Assembly: GCA_024195265.1 (NCBI GenBank)
Contig: JAJLRJ010000008.1
Location: 25,951,432 to 26,015,431, forward strand
Length of the DNA: 64,000 bases
From: Dendrophyllia cribrosa
Lineage: Eukaryota > Cnidaria > Anthozoa > Scleractinia > Dendrophylliidae
Reading direction: 5' to 3'
In this document: positions 13,724-28,700 of the stretch, piece after piece
Layout of the letters: each line of letters begins with the position of its first letter
Position numbering within the stretch: position 1 is the stretch's first letter
Translations under genes and position numbers: made by a program
Notes under the pieces: generated by a model
Seen by the model: only the letters and a program-made list of their open reading frames with translations
What the model was told of the DNA's origin: nothing
Databases searched by the model: none

Positions 13724-16700
13724 CAAATGGAAGGTTACCTCAAGTTGATAGAACGTTAATTAGTTAATAAAATTTCTGTTTTCTACAGGAGGAATATATT
13801 TATGTTCAAGAAAATACAGTGGTGATCTAGACTCCATCCTAAGGGGGCAGGGAGCAAATAAGGGGGGGGTGGGGGGGGGGGGGGGGGGGGGCTAGAATAT
13901 AGAAGTGAATACAGTGGTGGATTTAGACTCCATCGCAAGGGGGCTGGGAGTGAATAAGTGGGGAGGGGGATAGTGATCTAGAGGAGGGAGCCAAGGTACT
14001 GAAATAAAATGATATTTTCATTAAGTACTCATTTGGGGTGGATTTCTAGGTATGACGTACAAAGTATAGCATAAAAAGTTGAAAGATTGAACCAATTGGC
14101 TCCCTTGGCAGCGTGGCAACATGAGATTAAAGTTGAATCTTTTATGTAAGTGATCACACACTGGATGAGGAAGAGCAGTTGCTTGTGATGAGTTAAACTT
14201 CAGTGTTTCACTGAAAACTGATTTAAACAGGTTTTGTTGCTCACAGAGAATTTATTTATTGTGCGATCAAAACTAATTTTAGACTAAGCCGAAAGTGCCT
14301 TGTCTAAAAAGTTAAAATGTTGGTATTTTCATGTTTAAATTGCACTTAGAAGCATGCCGATTTAAAAATATAGCAGGGATTATCCAACATGGCAGGGTTT
14401 TTACTCCTTATAACAACCATACAGTACAAAACTTTACTTGAACTTACCACCAAATAGAAGCAATTAGACAAAGCATCATCCAACAAACCAAACAACAGTG
14501 TCTCACAATATCTGTTCACTACTTCCAATCCTTTGTTCACCTACATGGAAAGTAAACCATGCCATGTTAGATAGGTAAGTCGGATACAAGCCACAGGAGG
14601 CCCACACCCCACAGCTTGATCCAGTTTCTGAAACATGTACATGTAGCACCTAGGAGTATTGCTACCTCCCCACCACCCCCACCCTGGATGGGAAAGATCA
14701 GACCGCCATGTCAATGCCTACAATTTTATGCTGTAAAATTTCAACAACAACAACAACAAAACATCATTGAGCACCACAGGAATCTATTGCTCAACAGCTT
14801 TCATTTTAATTGTCACACCTTAGGATTTAACCCACAACCTAACCACCTTGTAAAACAAAATAAACAGTGCCACAGGAAAGTACTGCACAACAACGTTCAT
14901 TTGAATGGTCGACAACAACAAATAGCTTTATTTGCATGACTATAAATCCTTACAGTATTGCAAAAGCATTACAACATAACAAAATGAAATACCAAAAATA
15001 TAATAAAGAAAGGGAAAGTTCAATTAAGATACATCAGTCTGGATTGATAATTTGATTATTGCGGAGATCAAAGCATGAAAGAATGAATTTTACTAGTTGA
15101 ATATTTACAAAATAATTACGAGAGTTCATTAATTCATTGGTAACTTCTGAAGGAGATAACTGTTTTATATTTGGTAGGTGATACCCTATTTTCCTGTAAA
15201 ATTCGTCTCTAAGAATTGAGTATTTAGGACAGTGAAAACGGAAGTGAATTTCATCTTCAACTTCATTAGATCCACAAGTAGGGCACAATCTATCATCTCT
15301 CGTGATTTGTTCATATCTACCAATTTCAATCATTAATTTATGATTACTTTTACGAAACTTTACTAATTGTTTTCTGTCATTTGATTTCCTTGTAAAGTCC
15401 TACACTGTAGGATTTCATTTACAGACTCAAAAATTAGAACCACCTCATACAGCATAATAAACAGTACCACAGGACAGGCAATAGCTTTCATTTGAATGGT
15501 CACACTAAAGGATTTCATCCAGACTTAAAAGTTTGTACAGCACAATAAATAGCACCATGCGAAAATACTGCTCAGTAGCTTTCACAGAGGAAGAGGAAAA
15601 GGGGTAAAATGTAGTACCATAACTCATTATGTTCGTTGGATCCCATGCAAAACCTGACTTTAACACCTACTTAGTTGATTATCTAAACATTTTTCCCACA
15701 ATGTGCTTAAGAATGTACTGTAACTGTAAGGAGAATCTGATGTACCTCAGAAGTAAGCGGTAGGGTGCCAGTTCTGGTCTTTCCTTCCAAATGAGGATTG
15801 ATAACTGTCATGGAGTCCAACATCTTGAGTAAAACTTGACCATGATAAAGCAGATCACTACTTTTGTCCCTGCTACACAATAGAAACAAAGAGCAAATCT
15901 TGCACTGTTGACATACCATTACTTAAAGTGCCTATTAATGTAATATTCAAATTGTTTTTCTCACTTTTATTGTTAAAAGAACTTTTAAAATAACCAGTTT
16001 TAATTAGTTGTTGATAGTTTAGTCACCCATTTATTATTTATTGCAGGACCTCACTATAAACACCGCCTTTGGCGAATGGGTTCCCTGGTTAAATATTGTT
16101 GTTATTATTATTTTAAAAGCAAACTTTGTTTCTTTGTTTTTCTGTATTTTATTATGTCCAATGAACGAAAATAAAAATTATTTCCTGAGGAAAAGAAGGA
16201 AAATCACTTTTTCAGCTGCACAAAGATGCATGACTTCGGTTGAAAAGTGGCTCCAATTTTTGGAGAGCCTGGGGCGAGTGGGAGTAAGTAATGACAGAAA
16301 AATTATGTTAAAAGGATGACACACTGGTTTGTTCACGCTATGATTCCCTTATAATCCTATAGTGCGATGGTCATTTTTACTAACATGTTTGGCCATACAA
16401 ATGTCAGACAGCGACTAACCTGGATCGGTTTCAGATCACTGTTTATCAAATGAAAATGATCGTGTCCAATATAGTTTTGCCATAGCAAGGCGAGCCGATT
16501 GTGCCGCTTGAGCAAAGGAGGTGAACATGACAACGGACCACAATTACAATTTCAGTTCATAAGACACTTTAAAGTTGTCACCTAACAGGATCCCAGTATT
16601 AACTGAGAATGCCTAAGAAATGGGCAACTACTTTTGACTTGGACACAGAAATGTAGTATTTCTTAGTCCGGCTTTATAATTCTGATCTTGTCAGCAGCAC

Positions 16701-19700
16701 CCTTGAAGTCTTATCTTTCTAAATGTTTGGTTAAAATAATTATAATAAGTAAGCTGAAAGCAACAACAACAACTTTCATTTATACATAATAAAATTAAAA
16801 ATTATGAGCTTGGCGAGTTGTGTAAAAGAAAGGGAACGTATGGCCTGTACAGTGGAAGTGCTGCCCTGATTTGGAATACATGTTAATAATTAATAGATAG
16901 TATGGATTCAATGGGTCAATGACCAATAAATAAAGGGGTTTGTACAGTAAGACATTGGTTAAAATAGCTGTTTTAAAAAGCATTCAACATTGCCCTAATA
17001 CCAGGGGGGGATTCCCATATAAAATTGACAGGGTTGATCATCAGAAATTTTGAAAGAAACCTCTAAAACGTACCAGAAAGCTGTTTTGTGGGTGTGGCTC
17101 ACATTAATTTTCACCCTAAGAGTTACCAATTATTTCTGACAAGTTGTTTCTGTCAGCATATTTTTCTGCCTTAATACCCTGAAAGGTTAGAATAACTCCG
17201 GCAATGGTCATTTTCAATTCAAACGCTCTAAGTGGCACCAAACCCCTAAAGGTATGACAATCAAACCCGTCACTTTAATGTGGGGGTACCCCCCCCCCCC
17301 CCCCTTTGTGGGCCCTAATGGCTTGTTTATAAAAATATAAGAGACATCCGCGCTAATTGTTTATGCACATCCTTACTGTGCACGCAATTCATGTTGCAAC
17401 GCCAAGCTATGTCATGCATGGGCGCATATGCAAAGTAAGAAATCTAAACACATAAAGGGCTAGTAGCCGACTGTTGCGTTAACTTTACTTAGATTTTACT
17501 CTCTTGGATGGTCGGTGTGACCCGTACTTTTTTTTGAATGATTTTCTTTCCTATAATTCTCGACAAATTGCGAAAAAATAAACAAAAAATCAATGTAAGA
17601 TGTTTAAAATTTTCCCATTTTTCTACGCATGCAACATCGAATCCCGCCAACTTTCGGCTGTCGTGGTTTGCAAATGCTGTCATTTAAAAATAAGATTTAA
17701 TTAAAGGGACATCCTTAAACAATAAAAGTGGGCCTTACAGAGAATTGCTGAAAAAATCCTTCAGAGAATGTCTGTATGCTAAGAAATGAGCTTGTACAAC
17801 ATCTGATGCACCCATCTGTAATAATTTATTAAGAAAAAGACAGGAAGGTATCATTATGTTATTTCAATGGATTAAAAATGCACAATGGCTCATTGGTGCA
17901 AGTTTTTAGCTTATTAAAGGTTTGTGACCATAAGTGACTTGAATTAATGTCTTTCTCGTCACATTCAGCATCATCGCCAGGGTGTTCCCTCTTAAGCATG
18001 AGGCAGAGGTGCAAAGCACAAACAATTGTGAGGGAAGGTGTCAGGTCAAGTGCCAATCCTCAGGTGCAAGCCTGGCTCCAGTTCTGTTTCCCCGATACAG
18101 CTATTGCCCTTTTTTTTAGGGTGGGGGAGAGGTGGACTCGGGCAAAAATACAGACTAATTTGCAGTTTATACTTACTCACTGATATTAGTTTTAATGGCA
18201 TTAAATTTGGTTTTCCCTTTGTTAGTATATATACATAATCTATGATTGCTTTATGAGACTATCCTAAAAGGATGTTAACAATCAGAATATCAAGAGATTG
18301 TTAGTTGCAAATTTATGACTATAGACATGATCTGTTAAAACCATTTGCCATTCTGATGCAATGAAATTAGTGCATTTCAGAGTGGTTGTCAGCTGATGGG
18401 TGAAAAGTAATTAAGTAGGTGTTTTTGCTTTTGCAGAGCTCTGTGATTTGCTAAAAAAATTGTGCTGCACACACTAATCAATCAAGCAAGCAAGCATACT
18501 CTTTGTCATATTGATTAATGTACAAGTCTGCATGTTGTAACTTCATAGACTGTATCTACAGTTTAGTTTTATGTATAATCATTTTAATTTTGTAATTAAT
18601 AATTATGTACTGTGCGCCACCTTGAAAACTGACAGTACTAACTCTAGGGGCAAGCATTTTTTTTCAGTATGTAAGTTTTGTTATAATAGAGCTTTGTTAT
18701 CGTCGTTGTTGTCTCGCCCAATCAGAAGTGCAAAACTAAAACAAATTGTGACTTAATTTTGTTTGCATGCATTTTCCCACTGTCACCACCTGGTACATGC
18801 TTTTGTTGTTTTACACACTGTGTACTTTGGTTAAATTTGGTCAGTTTTTTGCAAATGCTGGGATTAATTAATGTTATATTTTCTCTTTGATTTTATGGCA
18901 GTTATTATATAAAAGGCTCCTATATATGGCAGTCATTATATAAAAGGCTCCTATATATTGCAGTCATTATATAAAAGGCTCCTATATATGGCAGTCATTA
19001 TATAAAAGGCTCCTATATATGGCAGTCATTATATAAAAGGCTCCTATATATGGCAGTCATTATATAAAAGGCTCCTATATATGGCAGTCATTATATAAAA
19101 GGCTCCTATGGCAGTCATTATATAAAAGGCTCCTATGGCAGTCATTATATAAATCCTATGAGCCAACTTGTGAATACAAAACGTTCGGACCCTCCCCTCT
19201 CCTAGCTGGTTTGCTACACCGACCCAGGCCCACCTCCTGCCTCCAACTCCCTACCATCCCCTCCCTCCAATGCCATTCCCATTTAGTAAGGCAGGTGACC
19301 ATAACATATCAAGGGCTCAATGTTCACCAACCCTCCCCTAATCTAAGCGTTTTACTCCACTGACCCCCCACCCCCTGTATCCAACTCCCCACCCTCCCCT
19401 CCCTCCAATGCCATCCCCATTTAGTAAGGCAGGTGACCATTACATATCAAGGGCTCGATGTTCACCAACCCTCCCCTCCCGCGTTTTATTCCACTGACCC
19501 GTCACTCCTTCAGGCATGTTGGTCATCTTGTGACAATATTTAGGGGGAAAATTAGGATTTTTTTCTCTAAAAAGTAGGGATTTTTAGGGATAAATGGCTA
19601 CAAATAAGGGTTTTTTAGGGCACTTTTCAGTAATGTATCTTACCTTTCTCCCATCCAAACAGAACCATACTTACTCAAATAAAATTCTAATATACACGGT

Positions 19701-22700
19701 ATATAATAAGGGGATGGCCATAGTGAGACTGTTGTCTTGAAAATGCTTGACATAGATCCAACATTAATTAAATTTGAAACTGTCACCTGAAAACAAACAT
19801 GTTTATTCAATATGAGTACAGGTTCTACAGCAGTAGGCTTCAGCTCATGTATTACAATGGTATTAATTCTCAGGACATCTGCCCTAGTTGATGTAGGGTG
19901 TCTGTATCCCATTGAAGTGATTAACTGAGGATCGAAGCCTTAATATAACATCAGGGTGAGTATGCAACAACAAGAAAAATATAAATTATGAACGTTCAAA
20001 CGATATAAAGATTCTGACTGTCAAGCAAAACTATGAGCAAATTACATAAATGAAGATTGTCTTATAGGTTAAACCTGTCCAATAACAACTATCTATTAAG
20101 ACTTCCCAGGTGAAATGTAAGAAGTACCAACGAATATACCCTTAATAAATAAAACATCACTTAAAGCTTCGATTCACTGCTAAATTATTAACAGAAGGGC
20201 AGTCTAGTGCCTAGCATTATCAATCATTTTCAAGCGTTTGCTGTCTAGAGATGCTCTTCTTTTCTGCCAATCTTCCATTTCACTCTGTGCAGTTTTCATC
20301 TCTTTGTGGGCAATTTCCAGTAAGCCTTGAGCAACAACCACTTTGTTGTTAAAATCTTTGGACTTGACTGCATCTGCTAATCTTTGGTTGGCTTCACTAA
20401 ACAAGGCTTCAGCAGTCTTCAGCTTGGATTGGTGTGATGATTGGTGTGATGATTTAAAGTGCTACAAATCTAGTACTTGAGCATATGGATATGCCCAAGC
20501 AAGATGAGCACAACTTGGCTCCCTCAAATTCTATCATTGGGAAGAAATCTGAATAGAAAGCTCACAAAAATAGCTAAAATAACTCACCAGTAATTGATAG
20601 AAGCTGATAATTCCACAAATGAAAAGCCACACCCAACAAACTTGCAGATCATGGAAGTAGGGCGAATGCAGAATCCATGTCAAGCACATTCAATGACATT
20701 TAAAAAAAAAAAAAAAAAAAACATTCAATGACATTGGTCATCAGCAATTTTCGGAAATGAAAGAAAAAATAGGGATTTTAGGGACAATTGTGAAAAATAA
20801 GGGCTTTTTAGGGATGTGGAAAAAAATTAGGGATTTTTAGGATTTTTAGGGCCACCAACATGCCTGCTCTTTGTGTCCAACTCCCCACCCTCCAACACCG
20901 TCCCCATGGAAAAGAACAGCCCATGAGCTGACCGATCAAGTGAATTTGGTATCCAACTGTTGTCACTCATTCAATTCTTCATGTCATCACAAGCTGAAAA
21001 CCACTTTAATCGGTACTCTTTGTACACTTACCCCGCATGAGGAGAAAAAAGTTACAAGATCTTGAACCACAAGATTATGTTGTACGACAAGATGCAGTTG
21101 ATAAGCTGTACTCCTCACAAGCCTGTAAGCTTCTACAAGGCAGGCTGATTGTTCTTCAGGATCCTCTCTAAGAAAAAAAGATGCAAAAGAAGGAATTTGT
21201 CATTTTGGACAATAAGAGTAAGTACATGTACATCACATTCAATAATATTAATACTGTTATAAAGAAATACATAACATTGATTGAAAGAGTCAAGATCATA
21301 AAACTTTACCTAAAATCTCTGAAAATACTAGCGCGCATGTTACCAACTCGACGTTCAGCGTACAAGTCTCACAGCATTTCAACCAACACGAAATTTGGAG
21401 ACTAAGTAAAAGAAGGTCCAAATTTATAGTTCGCTTATTCTTGGGAAATTCTATCTCAGATTTTTAAAATAAGCGAGGTCATAAGATTCTCTGCTCGTTT
21501 GTTGCAAAAACATTGTAAATTTCGATTATTATAACTCGGCACAGGGAAAAATCCAAAACCGTCAATCCGCCAAAAGAGCCAAACAAATAAGGTACAATAG
21601 TTGTTCTTATGAATGAGTAAAGTTGAAATCGGCATTAGGTCCTCGATCTCTCAGTTTGGGGTGAAATACAACAAACTTTGATATTTTACCAAATTTAACC
21701 CTAAAATAAGTAAACTCGCGCCATTAAAAAATCCTCTCACAGAAGTTAACCAAACTTGGCTAAAATGTGTGCATTGTGGTACTCTTTCAGTCCCCAAGAG
21801 CGAGTTACCAAAATTTCTCATACAGGCCGACGGCGGCCTCACAAGTAAAACTACGCCTAGCAACGTATCGTTGCCAAGGACGCTTCGATCGCAAAAAATA
21901 CAACTGAAATGGAAACTTCAATTTTTCCCTAGTAAGTGTGTGCCATGAGTATTTAGGTAAATACTGAATAAGATATCCAAATACGTGATTGAAAAAGAGT
22001 GGTCGGCACAGAAAAAAACACCATCGAGCCACCTTAAAGACTCCAAATGCGAAACGTCTTCCCGCCGGCCAGCAACAACTCACTTCGAGCTGCCCAAAGC
22101 TGTATTTCAAGTGCCCGAACACGCACAGCGGACCCATCTACCACTGTCGCAAAGCATGTCGGGAAATCCTACAACAAAACCGAAATGGAGTTCCCACCCG
22201 AAAGTTATTGCAAAATACTATAAGTCTCAAAGCACTTCGGATATCGGGCATTTCGACCACGGCACGGGATGGGAAATGGCCCACAACTCTCAACGCTGCC
22301 CCTTTTCTGATCCGAAGTGATTCCAGACTTTCCCGCCGGCTCGTCTTCCCGACCAAGGTCCGTTTTTCACCTCGAGCGCTAAATGGCGCTTCAGACACAA
22401 GGAAGGACAAGAAACACGACTCGTTTCTTTGATAAGTGCTAGAGACTCAAGGATTTCCGGACTTAATGATGTCTTTCAATCACCGGACGGGCCTCATACA
22501 CGTTGGCTTACACACACGCTACAGAGGCGATGTGTTGCCGTAGTGAGCTCACGATAAATAAGCGAGCCAGGCGTGCGTAAATAACGATATTTTCGTTTAG
22601 TTGTTGGCACTGGTCAGAAGTATTGCAGTCGCGTATTCTCACGGCCAAACTGCTTTCAAATGGCTTCGAAATTACGCTCTGAATGTACCGTCAAAGCACT

Positions 22701-25700
22701 GGAGGGCCAGAACTCTGCTTTTTTCAGGTAAATTGGTCAAATTCCTTAGGGTTAGTGCAAATTCGACAAGGGCTTGTGATATTATTCGTTGTACGATAAA
22801 ATGAGGCTATTCTGAGCTATTCTGAGCGAGAAAAAATAAAAAAAGGCCTAAAAAGTCATATAGGCTGGACATGCTCTCGGCCCTTCAATTATGGAGACAT
22901 GTTGTGTAGTTTGATTCTGTCAACAAAATCCTATGGTGTGACCATTCAAATGAAACCTTTTTGCCAGTACTTTTGCATGATACCATTATTTTGTCCTTCA
23001 ATATTTTACAACATGAAGTTTTGGATTTTTTTTAATATTTTGATTTTTGGCACTCTTGGGAGTTAAAGGGTGAAAGCAATATAATAAATCAGTCACTAAT
23101 TTTACTGTTATTGTCGACGCCTTTGGCAGGATTTTCCATCTTTAATAAAATTAAGTTTCCTTAAAATTCAAAACCACTACATTGTGACTGTTGCATCAAA
23201 GTCAGTATCTCCAGACTACCACAAAAGTTATTATAAATTTGGTTCTAAATTTTATTTACATACATAATCTGGACCCACCTGTTTAACAGAACCACGAGAA
23301 TAAGATAATGAAGCATTTTCATGAAGTTAACCTTTTCTCCAAGTTCAAAGATTTGGTCATTGAAGTAAGTCCTGAAGAAAAAAAGAAATAAATTATAAAA
23401 TAATGTCATTTCACAATCTAGTAATCACTGAATTCTAAAGGGTCCAGTTATAATCTATTACTAGTAATTAGGACAACACAGAAATGACACAGAACATACT
23501 GAGTTAATCATTGCATGACAGGTTATAGTCACACCAGAGCCGAGAGGTGTTTGCCGTTACAACACAACAGTAGCCAATGGCTGCCACACAGCACTTTTTA
23601 TTATACTTTCTTCCCTCGCACAATGTGCAAACATTTTAATTTATAGCGCACCATATTTTTTAATAACTGTATATTAATCGGCATTTATTTATAATTTTTG
23701 TCAAGTTCATTATTTCAATTGAACAGGCTTTGAAAAATTAATTGGGGCTGGAATTCTGACACGATTTTACGATGGCCTTAAAAAATACAAAGGGGTTAGG
23801 GTACAGTAAGTTGTAATGTAGTATTAAATTACTGGATTGAAAAGGGTACAGTTTTTATCTGGACAGAAGCCACCAAAAATTAATTTTTAGTAAATATCAA
23901 ACAGATCGGTTTAGAAAATCTTTTCAAAAAATGTCTACTATTGATCGCAATACTGGTTCAAAAACTTAGTGTAACTGATTTGGTTACCTTATAGTGCTTA
24001 AGATTTCTTCTCTGTAAGGCCCTCCTGTGGTATTATCATCTGGATATCCTGACCCAGCCTGACTTGATATCCTGCTTACTGTCCGTGACTGCAGGTGAGT
24101 GTTGGAAGACTCTCTTGTTCTTCTTGACCTTCCTCCTGCAAGCACAGTCTTTATAGTTAGTGCTTTGAAATGTTCACAATCTGCTATCAAAGGCAAAATG
24201 AAATGTGCACCAATTAAACATGCTAGGTATTTTCCCAGTCATGCTGGCTGAGGGGTTTGCAGCATCCTGCACACTTTGTGATACATTTTGTCATTTCACC
24301 AGTATTTGTGGATTCCATTATAAAGCAAAATTTAACAAAATACATGTAGCTTGAATACAGTAAATAAATAAAAAGCACTGTGTTGTTTTGGCAAAGTATA
24401 AGGCAATATGACTAAAATGTAATTTTATGCGACTTCGTATTCTGTGGTGGTTGTCTTTGCAGTAAGTTATGCCCTTCCTGCCACATGGAAGGTTGCGGTG
24501 TCCCTGCTCCTAACATGACCGGCCAGTTCAAAGTCTAGATTAGTATTAATGAGGTTTAATATTCACAATAAAATGACCAGCTCGTTATTAAGACCACTTT
24601 TTTGCCAAAACAAAACATTTCAGTATCTGAAAACCACCATCTCATAATTTCCATCAGTGCATTTTAAAACCACCTTTAGCATCCCCAAGTGTTGTTTTCT
24701 TTATAAATTTACCCCATAAATTACTTCCCCAAGCTTTGCTTGTTTTAGCTTGTTTTAGTTGTGCTAGTTTTAAGTTTGGTTATTTGCCAAAATTCTTGTA
24801 TGATCCAGCATGTGCTAGCGGTGTCAGCTCTTAGTGCTAGAAAGACAAACTGGCTTGAGCAATATAACTGCCTACACTTGTTCCATTATGTAGCATGATG
24901 CTGCCATGGAGAGTGTCAGGCTTTAAGGTCACATGAGGTTTTTGACCTACTGGTCCAACCCGGTGTGGGTATTGGCTGGGAAGAAAGGTGGGGCTTTTTA
25001 GTCACGCAATGGAAGTCATACATGTATATGTCACGCCGAATGCAGAGCGGTGTCCCCCCTTAATGCCAATACTTTGTGTTGTTTTTACGTCACTATCTTA
25101 ATTAAATATAGCTATAGGAACCATCTTCCTTTTTGATCATGATTGTCATGACATCAATTTACAGGATTTGTGGCAATTTGATTTGAAATGGATTAGTATC
25201 ACAATCAATAATTATTAATTTAATACCCTTTTCCATTCAGAACTAATTAAGAAATTTGAAAAGAAATCATTATTTCATTAAATACCTGGGTACATATTTA
25301 ATCCTAATTAATATTAAATGTTTGCAACATTTACTAGCCTTGCATAAAAACATTCAACAAGATGTCATAGCTCAACTTTGAACACAAAAATAATATTAAA
25401 AAAAACACTTTGCACTTCTTACTTGCAGTATTTAAATCAGTGGCTAAAAACTGTTGAACTCCTAGTTCCAAACTGCCAAACCAAGACAAATACTCCTTGA
25501 TATGGAATCCGCTGACAAACACTCCTTCATGGGCACTCAGGTAAGGATGGGAAGAAACAGATGTCGACCTTTACACAAAAGAAACAACCAGTTACAGTAG
25601 AGTGATTTTTGTATGACCTTGAAATGATTATGTATAAAGACAACCAAAACACCAAGCAAACTCAGCTTTTGATTCCACTATAAGGAAAAATAAGGAACGT

Positions 25701-28700
25701 TTTAGCAAAAAGAATTATTGCTAACTAAGGTAGATTCATTTTTATGATCAAACCATTACCTGCCTTCTTCTGTTCTTAAAAAGTTCAAGTTATATTGTTT
25801 GCAGCCTCTTCTGTACAGTTGACTATCTGTCTGTAACTTGAACATGCACTAAAAGACAAATAAGACACATGTACACAATACTTTAACCCTTTCACTCTCA
25901 GAGTCAATTATGGAGACATGCAGTGTAGTTCTAACTTTTGAGTCTGCACACATATTATGCTTTAATTTACCAGTATCACCTGTAACACGTGACATTATAC
26001 CCACAAACACATTGACAGTTAGTGACAGATCTGGGGGCACATTGCCAGCACTCAAAACACTCAGGAATCAATACTGAAATGGTTCAAGATGCTACGAGTT
26101 CAAGCTGTGTGCAGCTTCTTGTTGGATGAGGTTTTTGTGACATGCGGTATAATCAAGGTCAAGGTAAGTGTTATTAGCCTCAGCCTTTGGCTTCGGCTAA
26201 AATATAACACTTACCAAGACCTTGAATTTATTCCAGACATCACAAAAACCAAATCTAATTATCGTTTTATTATTCATTGTTTTAAAGAAAATATTATTAT
26301 GACAAAATGCACAGAATATAGTTTATTATTTTCCAACAAGAATAGAATTCACCACCCGTGAACTTGACATTGCTCTTGGAAATCATGCATTGTGAGCACA
26401 CTCCACAAATTATCCACTAATCCGCTAGCCAGATTAGTGAATAATCTGTAGGCTCTTAGCCAATGACAAGACAGATAGTGACCAAAATGTATAATAATAT
26501 ATTTAAAAGATTACCTTAGAATGACAGATTCAAGAAAATACCTGAGCTTCTGTAACTTTCTGAGCAACAGCAGCAGATCTGAGCAGAGTTAAAAACTGAT
26601 CCTTTAAGGAAAAATACACAAAGAAAAATAGAAGCTTAATCCAAGATAGTTTTTAGCAAATCTTGCATTAATATCCAACAGATTGAATGAATGAACCAGG
26701 AAGCTCACCAGGGACGGCACTTATAGCCCCAGCTTCTCTGTAGCATGAAATTAGGAGTCAGATTAATTAATTACTACTGGCAGTACTTCCCCCCGAGATG
26801 TACTTATCCCAGTCCATCGAAAATGACCCTTCCAGTATTTTGTTAGCATTTTTTACTTAACATATAAACTTTCTTCAGTTTCCAATCTTATTTTGTGTTA
26901 TTCTAACAAAACTGTTAAATGAATGGCCTGAGACCCAGGACTCTAAGATAACATCAAGATGGACATTACTATTCTTGGAACCATTTATTTTATGTGTTTA
27001 TCAATCTTCCAAACCAATAGAGTAATACCTGACCACCATGCACGAACAATAGTGCCTCAAAATTATGAACGTTTATACAGTATTAAGTTATAAATACATC
27101 ACAAAGAACCAGTTCAAATCTCCTCCCTTTTCACAGTACTTATGTGGAAGCATGTAGGCCTATGACACCCCATACAAAGCAAAAACATTAAATCAAACCT
27201 GTGTTTCATCAATGCTACTACATGTCCAAAATTCCTTGACCCAATAGCCCCTGCGACGCATATCCTCTACTGGAACAGTAACACCTTTACGTTTGAAAGG
27301 AAGAATTGTTATCAGGCAACACGTCTAGATACAAGTACTTGGCCTAGGTAAATAGAATGCTGTGGTAAATTTTTGTATGTGAAAATTTCAAACCAGTTTA
27401 ATTTTTATTTTTCTTTTGTCTTAGATTCTGCTGGTAATGAAGCTGACACAAAGGAAAATCAAAGGCTCCTATGAGCCATCTTGTGAATAGGAAACAACCT
27501 TCAGTCTCTCCTAGGCTTTTTTCTCCACAGTGACCCCCACCCCCTTGCCCCGGAGGGGAGGGGGGAACTCTGAAAGTTTTTGGGTGCGGGTGTGCCGCTG
27601 GGACTCAATTCTAGACTTAACACTGAAAAACCCTACCCTATCCTAGACCTATTCCAGACTCGCTATTTTCCAGAAACTCGTTCACTATCACTGACAGTTA
27701 TTAGTTAACAGGGGTCAGTAAAAATGCCGTTCTGCCCACTGTACCGATTTTTAAATGCCATTTGCCAGTAAACCTTGTCTAGAATAAATTCTTCACGCAG
27801 CTGATCAGTTTCGCGTAAAATGATATCCTATTCTAGACCAAAAATCTCTGATTACTATACCCTATCCCAGACTAAACTGCCTGAAAACCATACCTTTCAC
27901 AGCGGCACATACCTATATAGCTCATATATGGGAGTACCCCCCCCCCCCCCGGGCCCCTTGCATCCAACTCCCCACCCTCCCCTCCCTCCAATGCTGTCCC
28001 CATGGGTAAGGCAGGTGACCATTACATATTGTGGGCTCAATGTTTACAGCTGATTGACCAAGTGAACATTTGCATAATTATTTTCCCTGTTTGCTGTAAC
28101 TTGTTCAAAGCTTTGCATATTCACTAGTTAATAAAAACAAGAGGCTCCAAGCAGCCTATACTCATGTGCATGTGTAAGATAGTTATATTATAATGATAAT
28201 AATAATAAAAAGAAAAAAAAAGAAGAAAAAAAAGAAAAACGGAGGGCAAATTTTAACTCGTGCCATTTCGTGCATGAGTAATTAAACTGGTTTGAAAAAG
28301 GAAGAAGCAGAAATTAGTCAGACAAGAAAGTAGACAGCTTCCAATTGAATGGTGCCGAATTTATAAATGTAGGATTCCATTAAGCTGCAGCCACATAACC
28401 TGACTTAAGATTTGCCTACAAGAAGAATTCAAAAGGATTGATATCAGTGACTAAATTATAGCGGTTAGCTGATACATGTAGCTTGCAAACAAATGTTGTT
28501 GTTGTTGTATTATTATATTAGAGCAGGAGGCAGAAGACAAACAATTACCAAGCACAATGTGGACTTCATCATCTTTCATCAATTGGATGTCACTCAGCAC
28601 TACCTTGGCAAATATTTCTGCAGCCTGAAAGACCAAAAAAATACTGATGATGATAATGTTGCATAAAATTCTAAATACATGTACAACACGTGTAAGCCCT

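Noticed and set aside
13495..13767. 90-codon plus-strand frame
   Set aside because: AT-rich sequence running into an ATA repeat; no coding signature.
18897..19153. Regularly spaced repeats resembling a CRISPR array
   Set aside because: Head-to-tail 31-bp units without spacers in a eukaryotic intron; a minisatellite.
21985..22432. Overlapping 90-147-codon frames on both strands
   Set aside because: Explained by low stop-codon frequency in a CpG-rich block; no domain in any frame.
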